Below, piece by piece: positions 25,180-33,887 of a stretch of DNA of 64,000 bases. This DNA comes from Streptomyces apocyni (lineage in GTDB: Bacteria > Actinomycetota > Actinomycetes > Streptomycetales > Streptomycetaceae). A program made the position numbers and the translations under genes. The notes under the pieces were generated by a model. That model ran no database searches. It was not told the origin of the DNA and saw nothing but the letters and a program-made list of their open reading frames with translations. The stretch's first letter is position 1. The number at the start of each line of letters is the position of its first letter. The stretch lies in the NCBI RefSeq assembly GCF_009739465.1, contig NZ_WHOM01000076.1, positions 91,511 to 155,510 of the forward strand, written 5' to 3'.

Positions 25180-25781
25180 TTGGCCAGTATCAGGCTCATC
25201 GCCTCGGCGCGGGTCGCCGCGTCCCTGAGCTGCCCACGCACCGCCGAGGTCACGGTCCTCGCGCCCGGCTTGCGGATCCCGCGTACCGACATGCACATGT
25301 GCTCGGCCTCGACGACCACGATCACGCCACGCGCCTCAAGAATCCGCATCAGCGAGTCGGCGATCTGCGTGGTGAGTCGTTCCTGCACCTGCGGCCGCCG
25401 GGCGTAGACCTCGACGAGCCGGGCCAGCTTCGACAGCCCGGTGATCTTGCCGCTGTCCGCGGGGATGTAGCCGACGTGCGCCACGCCGTGGAACGGCAGC
25501 AGATGGTGTTCGCAGAAGCTGACGATCTCGATGTCCTTGACCAGGACCATCTCGTCGTGGCCCAGGTCGAACGTCGTCGTCAGGACGTCCTCAGGCTGCT
25601 GCCACAGTCCGGCCAGCAGCTCCCGGTAAGCCCGCGCCACCCGCCCGGGGGTTTCCCGCAGCCCTTCGCGGTCCGGGTCCTCACCGACCGCGATGAGCAG
25701 CTCCCGTACGGCGTTCTCGGCCCGCTTCTCGTCGAACTCGCCGATCGAGCCCTCGCCGTCCAGCGTCACCGGGTCGGTCAT
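25176..25781 (-). CDS. folE: GTP cyclohydrolase I
   Basis: 201 aa from ATG 25781, with gaggcagag just upstream. Converts GTP to dihydroneopterin triphosphate, the entry step of folate synthesis. Zinc ligands and catalytic residues are visible in EIVSFCEHHLLPFHGVAHV and VVVEAEHMCMSVRGIRKPG; also GLSKLARLVEVYARRPQVQE. It is on the strand opposite folP-folB-folK and convergent with them, and lies directly downstream of ftsH but is separated from it by a double terminator. Confidence 0.97.
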   Translation of the reverse strand: MTDPVTLDGEGSIGEFDEKRAENAVRELLIAVGEDPDREGLRETPGRVARAYRELLAGLWQQPEDVLTTTFDLGHDEMVLVKDIEIVSFCEHHLLPFHGVAHVGYIPADSGKITGLSKLARLVEVYARRPQVQERLTTQIADSLMRILEARGVIVVVEAEHMCMSVRGIRKPGARTVTSAVRGQLRDAATRAEAMSLILAK

Positions 25782-25822
25782 CTCTGCCTCGTTCCTGTGC
25801 GTCTTGCGTGCGGGCTCATGGA

Positions 25823-25865
25823 AAAGCCGCACCCCCCAAGGCTAGAACCTGGGGGGTGCGGCTTT
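25823..25865 (-). terminator. Strong intrinsic terminator after ftsH
   Basis: Perfect 16-bp stem: the left arm starts aaagccgcacccccc (25823-25838) and the right arm ends ggggggtgcggcttt (25850-25865), with an 11-nt loop. On the reverse strand it is followed by tttt, so it ends ftsH transcription before folE. Confidence 0.85.
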
Positions 25866-25875
25866 CATTCCGGGC

Positions 25876-25905
25876 CCTGTGAGGCTGCCGGGGCAGCCTC
25901 ACAGG
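25876..25905 (-). terminator. Second hairpin after ftsH
   Basis: 14-bp perfect stem cctgtgaggctgcc / ggcagcctcacagg with a minimal loop, 10 nt after the ftsH stop and upstream of the stronger terminator. Tandem hairpins would insulate folE from ftsH. Confidence 0.7.
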
Positions 25906-25914
25906 CGGGGTCGG

Positions 25915-27972
25915 TCAGCTCTCCGGCCGGTCCTCCGGGGCTGGCTCGGGGGCCTGGGTGATGTCCACCGCGGCCTTGCCGAGGTCCAGCGTGGAGCCCG
26001 CCGCCACCGCGGGCGGCGTGGAGCCGTTGGTGAGCGACAGCTCCTTGGGAGAGAGCACCGGCGGGCGCGTCGACGGCGTACGCCGCGAGGAGCCCGTCCA
26101 CGCCGGGCGGGCCGGACGCTTCACGATCGGGGCGAAGATCTCGGCGATCTCCTCCTTGCCGAGCGTTTCCCTCTCCAGGAGTTCGAGAACCAGGTTGTCC
26201 AGGACGTCGCGGTTCTCGACCAGGATTTCCCAGGCCTCGTTATGCGCGGTCTCGATGAGCTTCTTGACCTCTTCGTCGACCAGCGCGGCGACCTCTTCCG
26301 AGTAGTCACGCTGGTGGGTCATGTCACGGCCCAGGAACGGCTCGGTGTTGTCGCCGCCGAACTTGATCGCGCCGAGCCGCTCGGTCATGCCGTACTGCGT
26401 GACCATGGCTCGGGCCGTGGCGGTGGCCTTCTCGATGTCGTTCGCCGCACCCGTGGTCGGGTCGTGGAAGACGAGCTCCTCGGCCGCGCGGCCGCCCAGC
26501 ATGTACGCGAGCTGGTCCAGCATCTCGTTACGCGTGGTGGAGTACTTGTCCTCCTCGGGCAGCACCATGGTGTAACCCAGGGCACGGCCGCGGGACAGGA
26601 TCGTGATCTTGTGCACCGGGTCGGAGTTCGGTGAAGCCGCCGCGACCAGGGCGTGACCGCCCTCGTGGTACGCGGTGATCTTCTTCTCCTTGTCCGACAT
26701 GACCCGGGTCCGCTTCTGCGGGCCCGCGATGACGCGGTCGATCGCCTCGTCCAGGAAGTGGTTGTCGACCAGCTTCTTGTCACTGCGGGCGGTGAGCAGC
26801 GCCGCCTCGTTCAGGACGTTCTGCAGGTCGGCACCCGTCATGCCCGGCGTACGCCGGGCGACGGCGGAGAGGTCGACGTCCGGGGCGACCGGCTTGCCCT
26901 TCTGGTGAACCTTGAGGATCTCCAGACGGCCCTGCATGTCCGGGCGGTCGACGGCGATCTGCCGGTCGAAACGTCCGGGGCGCAGCAGCGCCGGGTCCAG
27001 GATGTCGGGCCGGTTGGTGGCGGCGATCAGGATGACGCCGCCCTTCACGTCGAAGCCGTCCATCTCGACGAGCAGCTGGTTGAGCGTCTGCTCGCGCTCG
27101 TCGTGGCCGCCGCCCATGCCGGCGCCGCGGTGGCGGCCGACGGCGTCGATCTCGTCGACGAAGACGATCGCCGGGGCGTTCGCCTTGGCCTGCTCGAAGA
27201 GGTCGCGGACACGCGAGGCACCCACACCGACGAACATCTCGACGAAGTCGGAACCCGAGATGGAGTAGAACGGCACCCCGGCCTCGCCCGCGACAGCACG
27301 CGCGAGCAGCGTCTTACCGGTGCCGGGCGGGCCGTACAGCAGCACGCCCTTGGGGATCTTGGCGCCGACGGCCTGGAACTTCGCCGGTTCCTGGAGGAAC
27401 TCCTTGATCTCGTGGAGCTCCTCGACGGCCTCGTCGGAGCCCGCGACGTCCGAGAAGGTCGTCTTGGGGGTGTCCTTCGTGATCAGCTTGGCCTTGGACT
27501 TCCCGAACTGCATGACGCGGGAGCCGCCGCCCTGCATCTGGTTCATCAGGAAGAGGAAGACAACGATGATCAGGATGAAGGGCAGGAGTGAGAGCAGGAA
27601 CGTGACGAACATGTTCTGCTTCTCGGGCGAGACCGTGTAGCTCTTCTCGATGTCGCCGTTCTCGTAGTGCTCCTGGAGCTTGTTGGCGAGCTGGGTGCCC
27701 TGGTCGCCGATGTAGCTGGCCTGGATCTTGGCACTGCCGCCGTATTTGTCCTTGTCCGCGCCGTCCTTCAGCTCGACCTTGATCTTTTGCTCATCGCCGG
27801 TCGTGAGCTTGGCGCTCTCCACCTGCTTGTCGTCGATCGCCTGTACGACCTTGCCGGTGTCCACTGTCTTGTGGCCGCCGGAAGAACCGACGACCTGCAT
27901 CAACACGACCACGGCGAGGACGGCCAGCACGATCCACATGACCGGCCCACGGAAGTATCGCTTCACGTCCAT
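25915..27972 (-). CDS. ftsH: ATP-dependent zinc metalloprotease FtsH
   Basis: 685 aa from ATG 27972 (MDVKRYFRGPVMWIV), the start that matches FtsH of relatives; an in-frame ATG at 28008 adds 12 residues and neither has a good ribosome site. Two membrane helices (about 9-27 and 108-130) flank the extracytoplasmic domain. AAA module: GPPGTGKTLLARAVAG, VFVDEIDAVGRHRGAG, second region of homology ATNRPDILDPALLRPGRFDR. Protease site HEGGH in ITAYHEGGHALVAAASP. A hexameric membrane protease degrading misfolded and regulatory proteins. The long Pro/Ser/Thr tail is typical of actinobacteria. Confidence 0.97.
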   Translation of the reverse strand: MDVKRYFRGPVMWIVLAVLAVVVLMQVVGSSGGHKTVDTGKVVQAIDDKQVESAKLTTGDEQKIKVELKDGADKDKYGGSAKIQASYIGDQGTQLANKLQEHYENGDIEKSYTVSPEKQNMFVTFLLSLLPFILIIVVFLFLMNQMQGGGSRVMQFGKSKAKLITKDTPKTTFSDVAGSDEAVEELHEIKEFLQEPAKFQAVGAKIPKGVLLYGPPGTGKTLLARAVAGEAGVPFYSISGSDFVEMFVGVGASRVRDLFEQAKANAPAIVFVDEIDAVGRHRGAGMGGGHDEREQTLNQLLVEMDGFDVKGGVILIAATNRPDILDPALLRPGRFDRQIAVDRPDMQGRLEILKVHQKGKPVAPDVDLSAVARRTPGMTGADLQNVLNEAALLTARSDKKLVDNHFLDEAIDRVIAGPQKRTRVMSDKEKKITAYHEGGHALVAAASPNSDPVHKITILSRGRALGYTMVLPEEDKYSTTRNEMLDQLAYMLGGRAAEELVFHDPTTGAANDIEKATATARAMVTQYGMTERLGAIKFGGDNTEPFLGRDMTHQRDYSEEVAALVDEEVKKLIETAHNEAWEILVENRDVLDNLVLELLERETLGKEEIAEIFAPIVKRPARPAWTGSSRRTPSTRPPVLSPKELSLTNGSTPPAVAAGSTLDLGKAAVDITQAPEPAPEDRPES

Positions 27973-28021
27973 CCATACGGAGCGGTGTCGCCCCGTCCCT
28001 CCTGCCATAGTGAGTTTGATA

Positions 28022-28049
28022 AAGACTGAAAAGACTGATCTGAAGACTG
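28022..28049. repeat. Three direct repeats upstream of ftsH
   Basis: aagactg at 28022-28028, 28031-28037 and 28043-28049 (cagtctt on the ftsH strand), spaced 9 and 12 nt, 14-77 nt upstream of the two candidate ftsH starts. May be regulator half-sites or a chance micro-repeat. Confidence 0.5.
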
Positions 28050-28180
28050 CTCTTCGGACGGTACCTCAGCATTGTCACCCGAAGCCGCAGGGGACGGCGG
28101 GCAAACCCGTCTTCCCCTGCTCCAACGGCGGGAACCCGAGAAGGGTTCCCGGCCGGGGCGGGCAACGCGCTGGGGCCGGG

Positions 28181-28741
28181 TCAGCCGCCGTAGACGTGCG
28201 GGGCGAGGGTGCCGACGAACGGGAGGTTCCGGTACTTCTCGGCGAAGTCCAGGCCGTAGCCGACGACGAACTCGTTGGGGATGTCGAAGCCGACCCACTC
28301 CACGTCGATGGCCACCTTGGCCGCCTCCGGCTTACGCAGCAGGGTGCAGACCTTCAGCGACTCGGGCTCGCGGGAGCCGAGGTTGGAGAGCAGCCAGGAC
28401 AGGGTCAGCCCGGAGTCGATGATGTCCTCGACGATCAGGACGTGCTTGCCCTTGATGTCAGTGTCGAGGTCCTTGAGGATGCGCACCACGCCGGAGGACT
28501 GGGTGCCCGCGCCGTACGAGGAGACGGCCATCCAGTCCATCGTGACGGGGGTGGACAGGGCACGCGCCAGGTCCGCCATCACCATCACGGCGCCCTTGAG
28601 GACGCCGACGATGAGGAGGTCCTTGCCCTCGTACTCCGCGTCGATCTTCGATGCCAGCTCGGCCAGCTTCGCGTCGATCTCTTCCTTGGTGATGAGTACC
28701 GACTTCAGGTCGGTTCCCATGTCTTTCGCGTCCACCCGCAC
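28181..28741 (-). CDS. hpt: Hypoxanthine phosphoribosyltransferase
   Basis: 186 aa from GTG 28741 (VRVDAKDMGTDLKSVL). Salvages hypoxanthine/guanine to IMP/GMP with PRPP. PRPP loop VLIVEDIIDSGLTLSWLL; also LLIVGVLKGAVMVMADLARA, MAVSSYGAGTQSSG, and the C-terminal VGFDIPNEFVVGYGLDFAEK. Conserved order tilS-hpt-ftsH, all on this strand, 20 bp after tilS. Confidence 0.96.
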   Translation of the reverse strand: MRVDAKDMGTDLKSVLITKEEIDAKLAELASKIDAEYEGKDLLIVGVLKGAVMVMADLARALSTPVTMDWMAVSSYGAGTQSSGVVRILKDLDTDIKGKHVLIVEDIIDSGLTLSWLLSNLGSREPESLKVCTLLRKPEAAKVAIDVEWVGFDIPNEFVVGYGLDFAEKYRNLPFVGTLAPHVYGG

Positions 28742-28760
28742 ATCACTTTCGGTTCGCCGG

Positions 28761-29921
28761 TCAGCCTTGCCGAATGACCAGTCTGCCACCCTGGCGGCGC
28801 GCCTCAACGCGACCGGGGAGGTTGATGGCCCGCTGGCCGCGCCAGGCGGTGATCAACCGGTCGACTTCCTCGATGTGCCGGGCGAAGAGCGAACCGGCCG
28901 GTGAACCCGCCTCGATGGCCGCGCGGCGCAGCACCCGGCGGCGTACGGCGGGTGGCAGGGCGTAGAGCTCGGCGCAGCGCAGCTGGCCGTTTTCGTCGCG
29001 TACGGAGGTCTCGGCCTGGGCGGCCCAGGCGTCCAGGGCGTCAGCGTCATCGCGGGACAGCTGGGCCGTACGGGCGAGGGCCTCGACGACGCCCTTGCCG
29101 AGAGCTTTCTCCAGTGCGGGGAGGCCTTCGTGGCGCAGGCGGGAGCGGGTGTAGGCGGGGTCGGCGTTGTGCGGGTCGTCCCAGACGGGCAGCGACTGGA
29201 CCATGCAGGCCTTGCGGGCGGTCTGCCGGTCGAGCTGGAGGAAGGGGCGGCGGTAGCGGCTGGTGGCGCCGGGGCGTCCGGAGACGGCGGCCATGCCGGA
29301 CAGGGAGCGGATACCGGAGCCACGGGCCAGGCCGAGCAGGACGGTTTCCGCTTGGTCGTCGCGGGTGTGGCCGAGCAGGACGGCGGCGGCGCCGTGGTGC
29401 TCGGCGGCGGCGTCAAGGGCGGCGTACCGGGCGTCGCGGGCGGCCGCTTCCGGTCCGCCGTCGCGGCCGACCGAGACCGCTACGGAGTCGATGGGGTCGA
29501 GGCCCAGGGCGGTGAGGCGCGCGACGACTTCGGCGGCGCGCAGGTCGGAGCCGGGCTGCAGGCCGTGGTCGACGGTGATGCCACCGGCCCGGATGCCCAG
29601 CTTGGGGGCTTCGAAGGCGAGGGCGGAGGCGAGCGCCATGGAGTCGGCGCCGCCGGAGCAGGCTACGAGCACGAGCGGCGTGCGAGGCGGCCCGGCCGCG
29701 GGGGCTACGGGAGGTGCCGGGGGTGCGGGGAGTGCGGGGGGTGCGGAGGCCGAGGGGGACGCGGTGTGCGCGTAATCACGTACGCGGTCGTGCGCGTGAC
29801 CGTGCGCGTGCTCTCGCTCGTGCTCGTATGCGGGATCGTGTGCGGCTAGATCGGTGAGTACGTCATGGAGGACGCGGCGAACTGCCAGGCGTATCGCCGC
29901 GACCGCGGGATGGGGACCCAT
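28761..29921 (-). CDS. tilS: tRNA(Ile)-lysidine synthase
   Basis: 386 aa from ATG 29921. Modifies C34 of the tRNA-Ile with CAU anticodon to lysidine. ATP-pyrophosphatase loop VACSGGADSMALA at about residues 87-99, then VDHGLQPGSD, LLGHTRDDQAETVLLGLARG, and RPFLQLDRQ. Between the first helix and the loop sits a 50-residue insertion of His/Glu/Arg-rich repeats (EHEREHAHGHAHDR) and Pro/Ala-rich sequence, which looks like expanded low complexity. First gene of tilS-hpt. Confidence 0.95.
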   Translation of the reverse strand: MGPHPAVAAIRLAVRRVLHDVLTDLAAHDPAYEHEREHAHGHAHDRVRDYAHTASPSASAPPALPAPPAPPVAPAAGPPRTPLVLVACSGGADSMALASALAFEAPKLGIRAGGITVDHGLQPGSDLRAAEVVARLTALGLDPIDSVAVSVGRDGGPEAAARDARYAALDAAAEHHGAAAVLLGHTRDDQAETVLLGLARGSGIRSLSGMAAVSGRPGATSRYRRPFLQLDRQTARKACMVQSLPVWDDPHNADPAYTRSRLRHEGLPALEKALGKGVVEALARTAQLSRDDADALDAWAAQAETSVRDENGQLRCAELYALPPAVRRRVLRRAAIEAGSPAGSLFARHIEEVDRLITAWRGQRAINLPGRVEARRQGGRLVIRQG

Positions 29922-30134
29922 TGCCCGTTCCCTTCGTGAAGTTCGGGGGGTGGACTCGACTCTGCGACCAAGGAATGACGAAATGACCACGGAGCAACCG
30001 AGGATCGGTCACTCAGAGTGTGTCGATGGTGACAGAGCCGAGCCGCTACCCGAGCATTGCACGCCTACTCATGGCTCACGGTCCCTCGGACGGGTGATTG
30101 CCGGGGCTTCCTTCTGCCATCGGCAGCAAACAGC

Positions 30135-31277
30135 TCACGACTCTGCCTTACGGTGCACCCTCGCGACCCAGTCCGCCGGTTTGGCGATCTCTGCCTTGGT
30201 GGGGAGTGTGTTGGGCGACGTCCAGACGCGGTTGAAGCCGTCCATGCCCACCTCGTCAACGACGGCGCGGACGAAACGTTCGCCGTCGCGGTACTGACGG
30301 AGCTTGGCGTCCAGGCCGAGGAGCTTACGGAGCGCCTGGTCAAGGCGGGAAGCGCCGCGGGCCCTGCGCTGCTGGAACTTCTCCCGGATCTCGGCGACGG
30401 AGGGGACGACGTCCGGTCCGACGCCGTCCATGACGAAGTCGGCGTGCCCCTCGAGCAGGGACATCACCGCGGTCAGCCGGTTGAGGATCTCCCGCTGCTG
30501 GGGCGTCTGCACCAGTTCGACGATGGACCGGCCGCCGTCGTCGTCATCGCCCTCGGGACGCTGGCCCGCGAGCGTGGACGCGGCCTCCCGGAAGCGCTCC
30601 AGGATGGTCATCGGGTCGACCTCGGTCTCGCCGAGGAATGACTGGATCTCGCCCTCAAGGTGATCGCGCAGCCAGGGCACGGCGGTGAACTGCGTGCGGT
30701 GGGTCTCCTCGTGCAGGCACACCCAGAGCCGGAAGTCGTGCGGGTCCACTTCCAGTTCGCGCTCGACATGCACGATGTTCGGGGCGACGAGGAGCAGCCG
30801 GCCGCCGCCGTTCGGCGCGGCGGGGAGGTCGCGGCTGGCGGGGGCGAAGGTCTCGTACTGGCCCAGCACCCGGGAGGCCAGGAACGACAGCAGCATGCCC
30901 AGCTCGACGCCGGTGACCTTGCCGCCCACGGCGCCGAGCATGGCGCCGCCGGGGCCGCCGGGGCGGCGGTCCTGCATCTTCTCCAGGAGGGGCTTCAGTA
31001 CCTCCCGGAACCCGGCGACGTTCGCCCGCACCCAGCCGGGGCGGTCGACGACCAGCACCGGGGTGTCGTGCAGCGGGCCGCCCTCACCTCCGTGATCGGG
31101 TCCCATCCGGGTGAAGGACCGGACATGTTCCTCCGAGGACTTGGCATGTCGACGCAGCTCCGCGACGATGGCCCGCGCCTCGTCGCGACTTACCTCTGGA
31201 CCCGGCCTCACCAGTCGGGTCGCGGTCGCCACCGCGAGATTCCAGTCGACCATCTCCGCACCACCGATGCTCGTCAT
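30135..31277 (-). CDS. Zinc-dependent metalloprotease-like protein (DUF2342/F420-associated)
   Basis: 380 aa. Family of actinobacterial proteins annotated as putative zinc metalloproteases or coenzyme F420 biosynthesis-associated. The motif HEETHRTQF (around residue 190) and downstream EGHADFVMDGVG provide a likely zinc site. Gly-rich segments at residues 105-125. Starts at MTSIGGAEMVDWNLAV. The 5' end and upstream region exist in a second, diverged copy 143 bp upstream. Upstream of tilS on the same strand, with a 213-bp gap in which I see no gene. Confidence 0.85.
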   Translation of the reverse strand: MTSIGGAEMVDWNLAVATATRLVRPGPEVSRDEARAIVAELRRHAKSSEEHVRSFTRMGPDHGGEGGPLHDTPVLVVDRPGWVRANVAGFREVLKPLLEKMQDRRPGGPGGAMLGAVGGKVTGVELGMLLSFLASRVLGQYETFAPASRDLPAAPNGGGRLLLVAPNIVHVERELEVDPHDFRLWVCLHEETHRTQFTAVPWLRDHLEGEIQSFLGETEVDPMTILERFREAASTLAGQRPEGDDDDGGRSIVELVQTPQQREILNRLTAVMSLLEGHADFVMDGVGPDVVPSVAEIREKFQQRRARGASRLDQALRKLLGLDAKLRQYRDGERFVRAVVDEVGMDGFNRVWTSPNTLPTKAEIAKPADWVARVHRKAES

Positions 31278-31350
31278 GCGTCAACCGTACGTGCTCGACC
31301 GCCCCAGCGGTGAGCCTTACGACGGCCCCACGGCCAGCCCGCCCCCGGCC
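31242..31350. repeat. Copy 1 of a duplicated gene-start region
   Basis: Covers the first codons of the DUF2342 gene plus about 70 bp upstream. It matches 31385-31496: the first 38 nt differ at only 2 positions, then a diverged stretch, then near identity again from gcggtgagcc to cccgcccccggcc. Confidence 0.85.
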
Positions 31351-31384
31351 GGGGGTCCGGGGGTTGTCCCCCGGGAGAACACAG

Positions 31385-31496
31385 CCAGTCGACCAGCTCC
31401 GCACCGCCGATGCTCGTCATGCCCCACCCCGACCACCCAGGCCAACCGCCCTGCGGTGAGCCCTGCGACGGCCCCTCCGTCGGCCCGCCCCCGGCC
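31385..31496. repeat. Copy 2 of the duplicated gene-start region (fossil start)
   Basis: Encodes, on the reverse strand, MTSIGGAELVDWL before the frame runs into unrelated sequence. This is a decayed duplicate of the protease gene start, not a gene. Part of the 272-bp gap between the DUF2342 and carboxypeptidase genes, otherwise empty. Confidence 0.8.
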
Positions 31497-31549
31497 CCGC
31501 GTCCCGTGCGGGGAATGCGGGCGGGTGTGTGCGGCCTCACGCCCCTTGG

Positions 31550-33100
31550 CTAGTGGCAGGGGCAGTTGGCGACGGTGGTGGCCAGTTGGTCGAGGGTGGT
31601 CTGGGCCGCCTTGGGGTTCGTGGTGCCCGAGGCCGTGAAGGCGAACGCGAGGAGGCGGCCCTCGGCGTCGACGACCGTGCCCGCGAGAGTGTTGACGCCG
31701 GTGAGGGTGCCGGTCTTGGCGCGGATCAGGCCGGTGCCGGTGGCCGTGGCGGGGTCGTCGTAGCGGCCGCGCAGGGTTCCGGTGAAGCCCGCGACGGGGA
31801 GGCCGGTGAGGGCAGGGCGCAGCTCGGGGTGCTCGGGGTCGGCCGCGCGGGCGAGCAGCGCCGTGAGCAGCCGCGAGGTGACCTTGTCCGCGCGGTCCAG
31901 GCCGCTCCCGTCGGCGAGCCTGGCGCGGCTCAGCGGAAGTTCCAGCGCGGCCAGGGCGTCCGTGACGGCCCGGCGGCCACCGTCGAAGCTGGCCGGTTCG
32001 TCGGCGGCGAGCGCGGTCTGCCGTACCAGCGCCTCGGCGATGTCGTTGTCGCTGCGGGTCAGCATGCGTTCGACCAGGGCGGCCACCGGGGCCGACTTGG
32101 CCCGCGCGAGGGTCGTGGCGCCGTCGCCCGCCTTCGCGGGGTGCGGATCGCCCTGCACCTGGACGCCGCGGTCGCGCAGCAGCCCGGCGAAGGCGCGGGC
32201 CGCCTCCAGAGCGGGGTCGGCGACGCGCGGCGCCGGACCGGCGGTGGAGTCGTCCAGACGCCCCTGGTCGACCATCAGGGCGGAGACCGGGGCGATGTTG
32301 TCGTTGGGGCCGATGGGGTGCAGTACGGGTCCCGAGTACAGCGAGTCGTCGTACGAGAGCCGCACGCTCTCGCCCTCGCCGCCGTCGCCACCCTGCCCGC
32401 CGTCCCGTCCGCCGGAACGATCCTTCAGCGCCTTGGCCGTGGCATCGGCCAGCGCCCGCAGGCTCGCCCCGCCTCCGGTGTCCTCGCGTGCGCTGAGCGT
32501 CGGATCGCCGCCGCCGACCAGCGTGATCTCCCCGCCGTCCGGCTCCGCGACCACCCGCGTCTCGACGCGGTGGTCAGCACCGAGCGTGGAGAGCGCCGCG
32601 ACCGCCGTGGCGATCTTGATGGTCGACGCGGGGGTGACCGCGTCGCCCGCCCGGGACCCGTACACCTCATCGCCTGTCACCGCGTCGACGACCGACGCGG
32701 TACGCAGCTCGCCGAGCGAGGGGTCCTTCAGGAGCGGATCGAGTACGTCCGCGATGGCGTCCCCGGCCGGTCCGGGACCAGCGCCGGTACGCGCCCCCAG
32801 CGCGGCCAGCACCGGCGGCGCGCTCAGCGCGGGCCCAGGCCCGGGCCCCTTCGGCGTACCGCGGCCGTGATCTGCGCCACCGTCGCGGCTCTGCGAAGCC
32901 GCCCACTCCCGCTCGGCCGTACGCTGGCCTGAGTCCCAGGGACCGGCCGCGGTCACCAGCCCGGCCGCCAGCGCCAGGCCAACCGTGGCCGCACCCGCTG
33001 TGACCTGCCAAGTCTGGAGTTTCCTCGCCCTCGCGGGCCGCGGAATCTCCGGGAGCTTCAGACGTCTCGGCCACCGCCGGGCCTTGAGCTCGGGCACCAC
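31550..33100 (-). CDS. dacB: D-alanyl-D-alanine carboxypeptidase/endopeptidase (PBP4, peptidase S13)
   Basis: 516 aa from GTG 33100, chosen for gaaagggg upstream; an in-frame GTG at 33142 has no ribosome site. Membrane segment at about residues 30-53, then an exported linker rich in Gly/Pro. Active site: Ser159-x-x-Lys in TPASTIKIATAV, SxN as LTRSDNDIAEALV, KTG as IRAKTGTLTGVNTLAG. Trims or cleaves peptidoglycan cross-links outside the membrane. Acidic Gly/Asp low-complexity loop (DRSGGRDGGQGGDGGEGE). Divergent from ppa. Confidence 0.93.
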   Translation of the reverse strand: MVPELKARRWPRRLKLPEIPRPARARKLQTWQVTAGAATVGLALAAGLVTAAGPWDSGQRTAEREWAASQSRDGGADHGRGTPKGPGPGPALSAPPVLAALGARTGAGPGPAGDAIADVLDPLLKDPSLGELRTASVVDAVTGDEVYGSRAGDAVTPASTIKIATAVAALSTLGADHRVETRVVAEPDGGEITLVGGGDPTLSAREDTGGGASLRALADATAKALKDRSGGRDGGQGGDGGEGESVRLSYDDSLYSGPVLHPIGPNDNIAPVSALMVDQGRLDDSTAGPAPRVADPALEAARAFAGLLRDRGVQVQGDPHPAKAGDGATTLARAKSAPVAALVERMLTRSDNDIAEALVRQTALAADEPASFDGGRRAVTDALAALELPLSRARLADGSGLDRADKVTSRLLTALLARAADPEHPELRPALTGLPVAGFTGTLRGRYDDPATATGTGLIRAKTGTLTGVNTLAGTVVDAEGRLLAFAFTASGTTNPKAAQTTLDQLATTVANCPCH

Positions 33101-33304
33101 GGGACAGCCCCTTTCGCGATCACCAGCTTGCGTGAGGGACACTTAATCACTGCGTCTTGCCGCGGGATCGCATCCCGGTGGCCGTGGCCACCCAAAGGGC
33201 TGGGGGTTCGGGGCCCGTGGCGACACCACTGATGTGGTCGTGCCCCGGGAGGACGCAGCACCCATTCGTTTTCGTTGTATGTGCTGATCATGGAGGAGCC
33301 ACCG

Positions 33305-33796
33305 GTGGAGTTCGACGTAACGATCGAGATTCCGAAGGGTTCGCGGAACAAGTACGAGGTGGACCACGAGACCGGTCGTATCCGCCTGGACCGCCGCCTG
33401 TTCACGTCGACCAGCTACCCGGCCGACTACGGCTTCGTCGAGAACACCCTCGGCGAGGACGGCGACCCGCTGGACGCGCTGGTCATTCTGGACGAGCCCA
33501 CCTTCCCGGGCTGCCTCATCAAGTGCCGCGCCATCGGCATGTTCCGTATGACGGACGAGGCGGGCGGCGACGACAAGCTGCTGTGCGTCCCCGCGTCGGA
33601 CCCGCGCGTGGAGCACCTGCGGGACATCCACCACGTCTCCGAGTTCGACCGCCTGGAGATCCAGCACTTCTTCGAGGTCTACAAGGACCTGGAGCCCGGC
33701 AAGTCCGTCGAGGGCGCCAACTGGGTCGGCCGCACCGAGGCCGAGGCCGAGATCGAGGCCTCGTACAAGCGCCTCCAGGCGCAGGGCGGCCACTGA
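33305..33796 (+). CDS. ppa: Inorganic pyrophosphatase
   Basis: 163 aa, soluble family I pyrophosphatase. GTG 33305 is preceded by ggaggag at a good distance, so I prefer it to upstream in-frame starts. Metal and substrate motifs: EIPKGSRNKYEVD, YPADYGFVENTLGEDGDPLD, ALVILDEPTFPGC. Hydrolyses PPi to drive biosynthesis. Single gene with its own hairpin downstream. Confidence 0.97.
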   Translation: MEFDVTIEIPKGSRNKYEVDHETGRIRLDRRLFTSTSYPADYGFVENTLGEDGDPLDALVILDEPTFPGCLIKCRAIGMFRMTDEAGGDDKLLCVPASDPRVEHLRDIHHVSEFDRLEIQHFFEVYKDLEPGKSVEGANWVGRTEAEAEIEASYKRLQAQGGH

Positions 33797-33797
33797 G

Positions 33798-33840
33798 GCA
33801 CCTGGCGTGTGAGCGCACCTGGCGCGTTAGCGCACCTGAC
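33798..33840. repeat. 17-nt tandem repeat just after the ppa stop
   Basis: gcacctggcgtgtgagc / gcacctggcgcgttagc / gcacctgac: two and a half copies starting 1 nt after the TGA. Confidence 0.88.
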
Positions 33841-33846
33841 TGGCGG

Positions 33847-33887
33847 ACGGGCCGGGCAGCTCCCTGAGGGGGGCTCGCCCGGCCCGT
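33847..33887 (+). terminator. Hairpin downstream of ppa
   Basis: 11-bp perfect stem acgggccgggc / gcccggcccgt enclosing 19 nt. GC-rich stem-loop without U tract, 50 nt after the ppa stop. Confidence 0.65.

Noticed and set aside
27973..28008. 12-residue N-terminal extension of FtsH (start at 28008)
   Set aside because: Related FtsH proteins start at MDVKRYF, and no ribosome site supports 28008; kept as an alternative only.
29922..30134. Possible tRNA or small RNA in the gap between tilS and the DUF2342 gene
   Set aside because: No cloverleaf, no strong hairpin and no convincing short gene; I see nothing definable here.
31274..31540. Separate small gene beginning MTSIGGAELVDWL
   Set aside because: It is the decayed duplicate of the DUF2342 gene start followed by low-complexity sequence.
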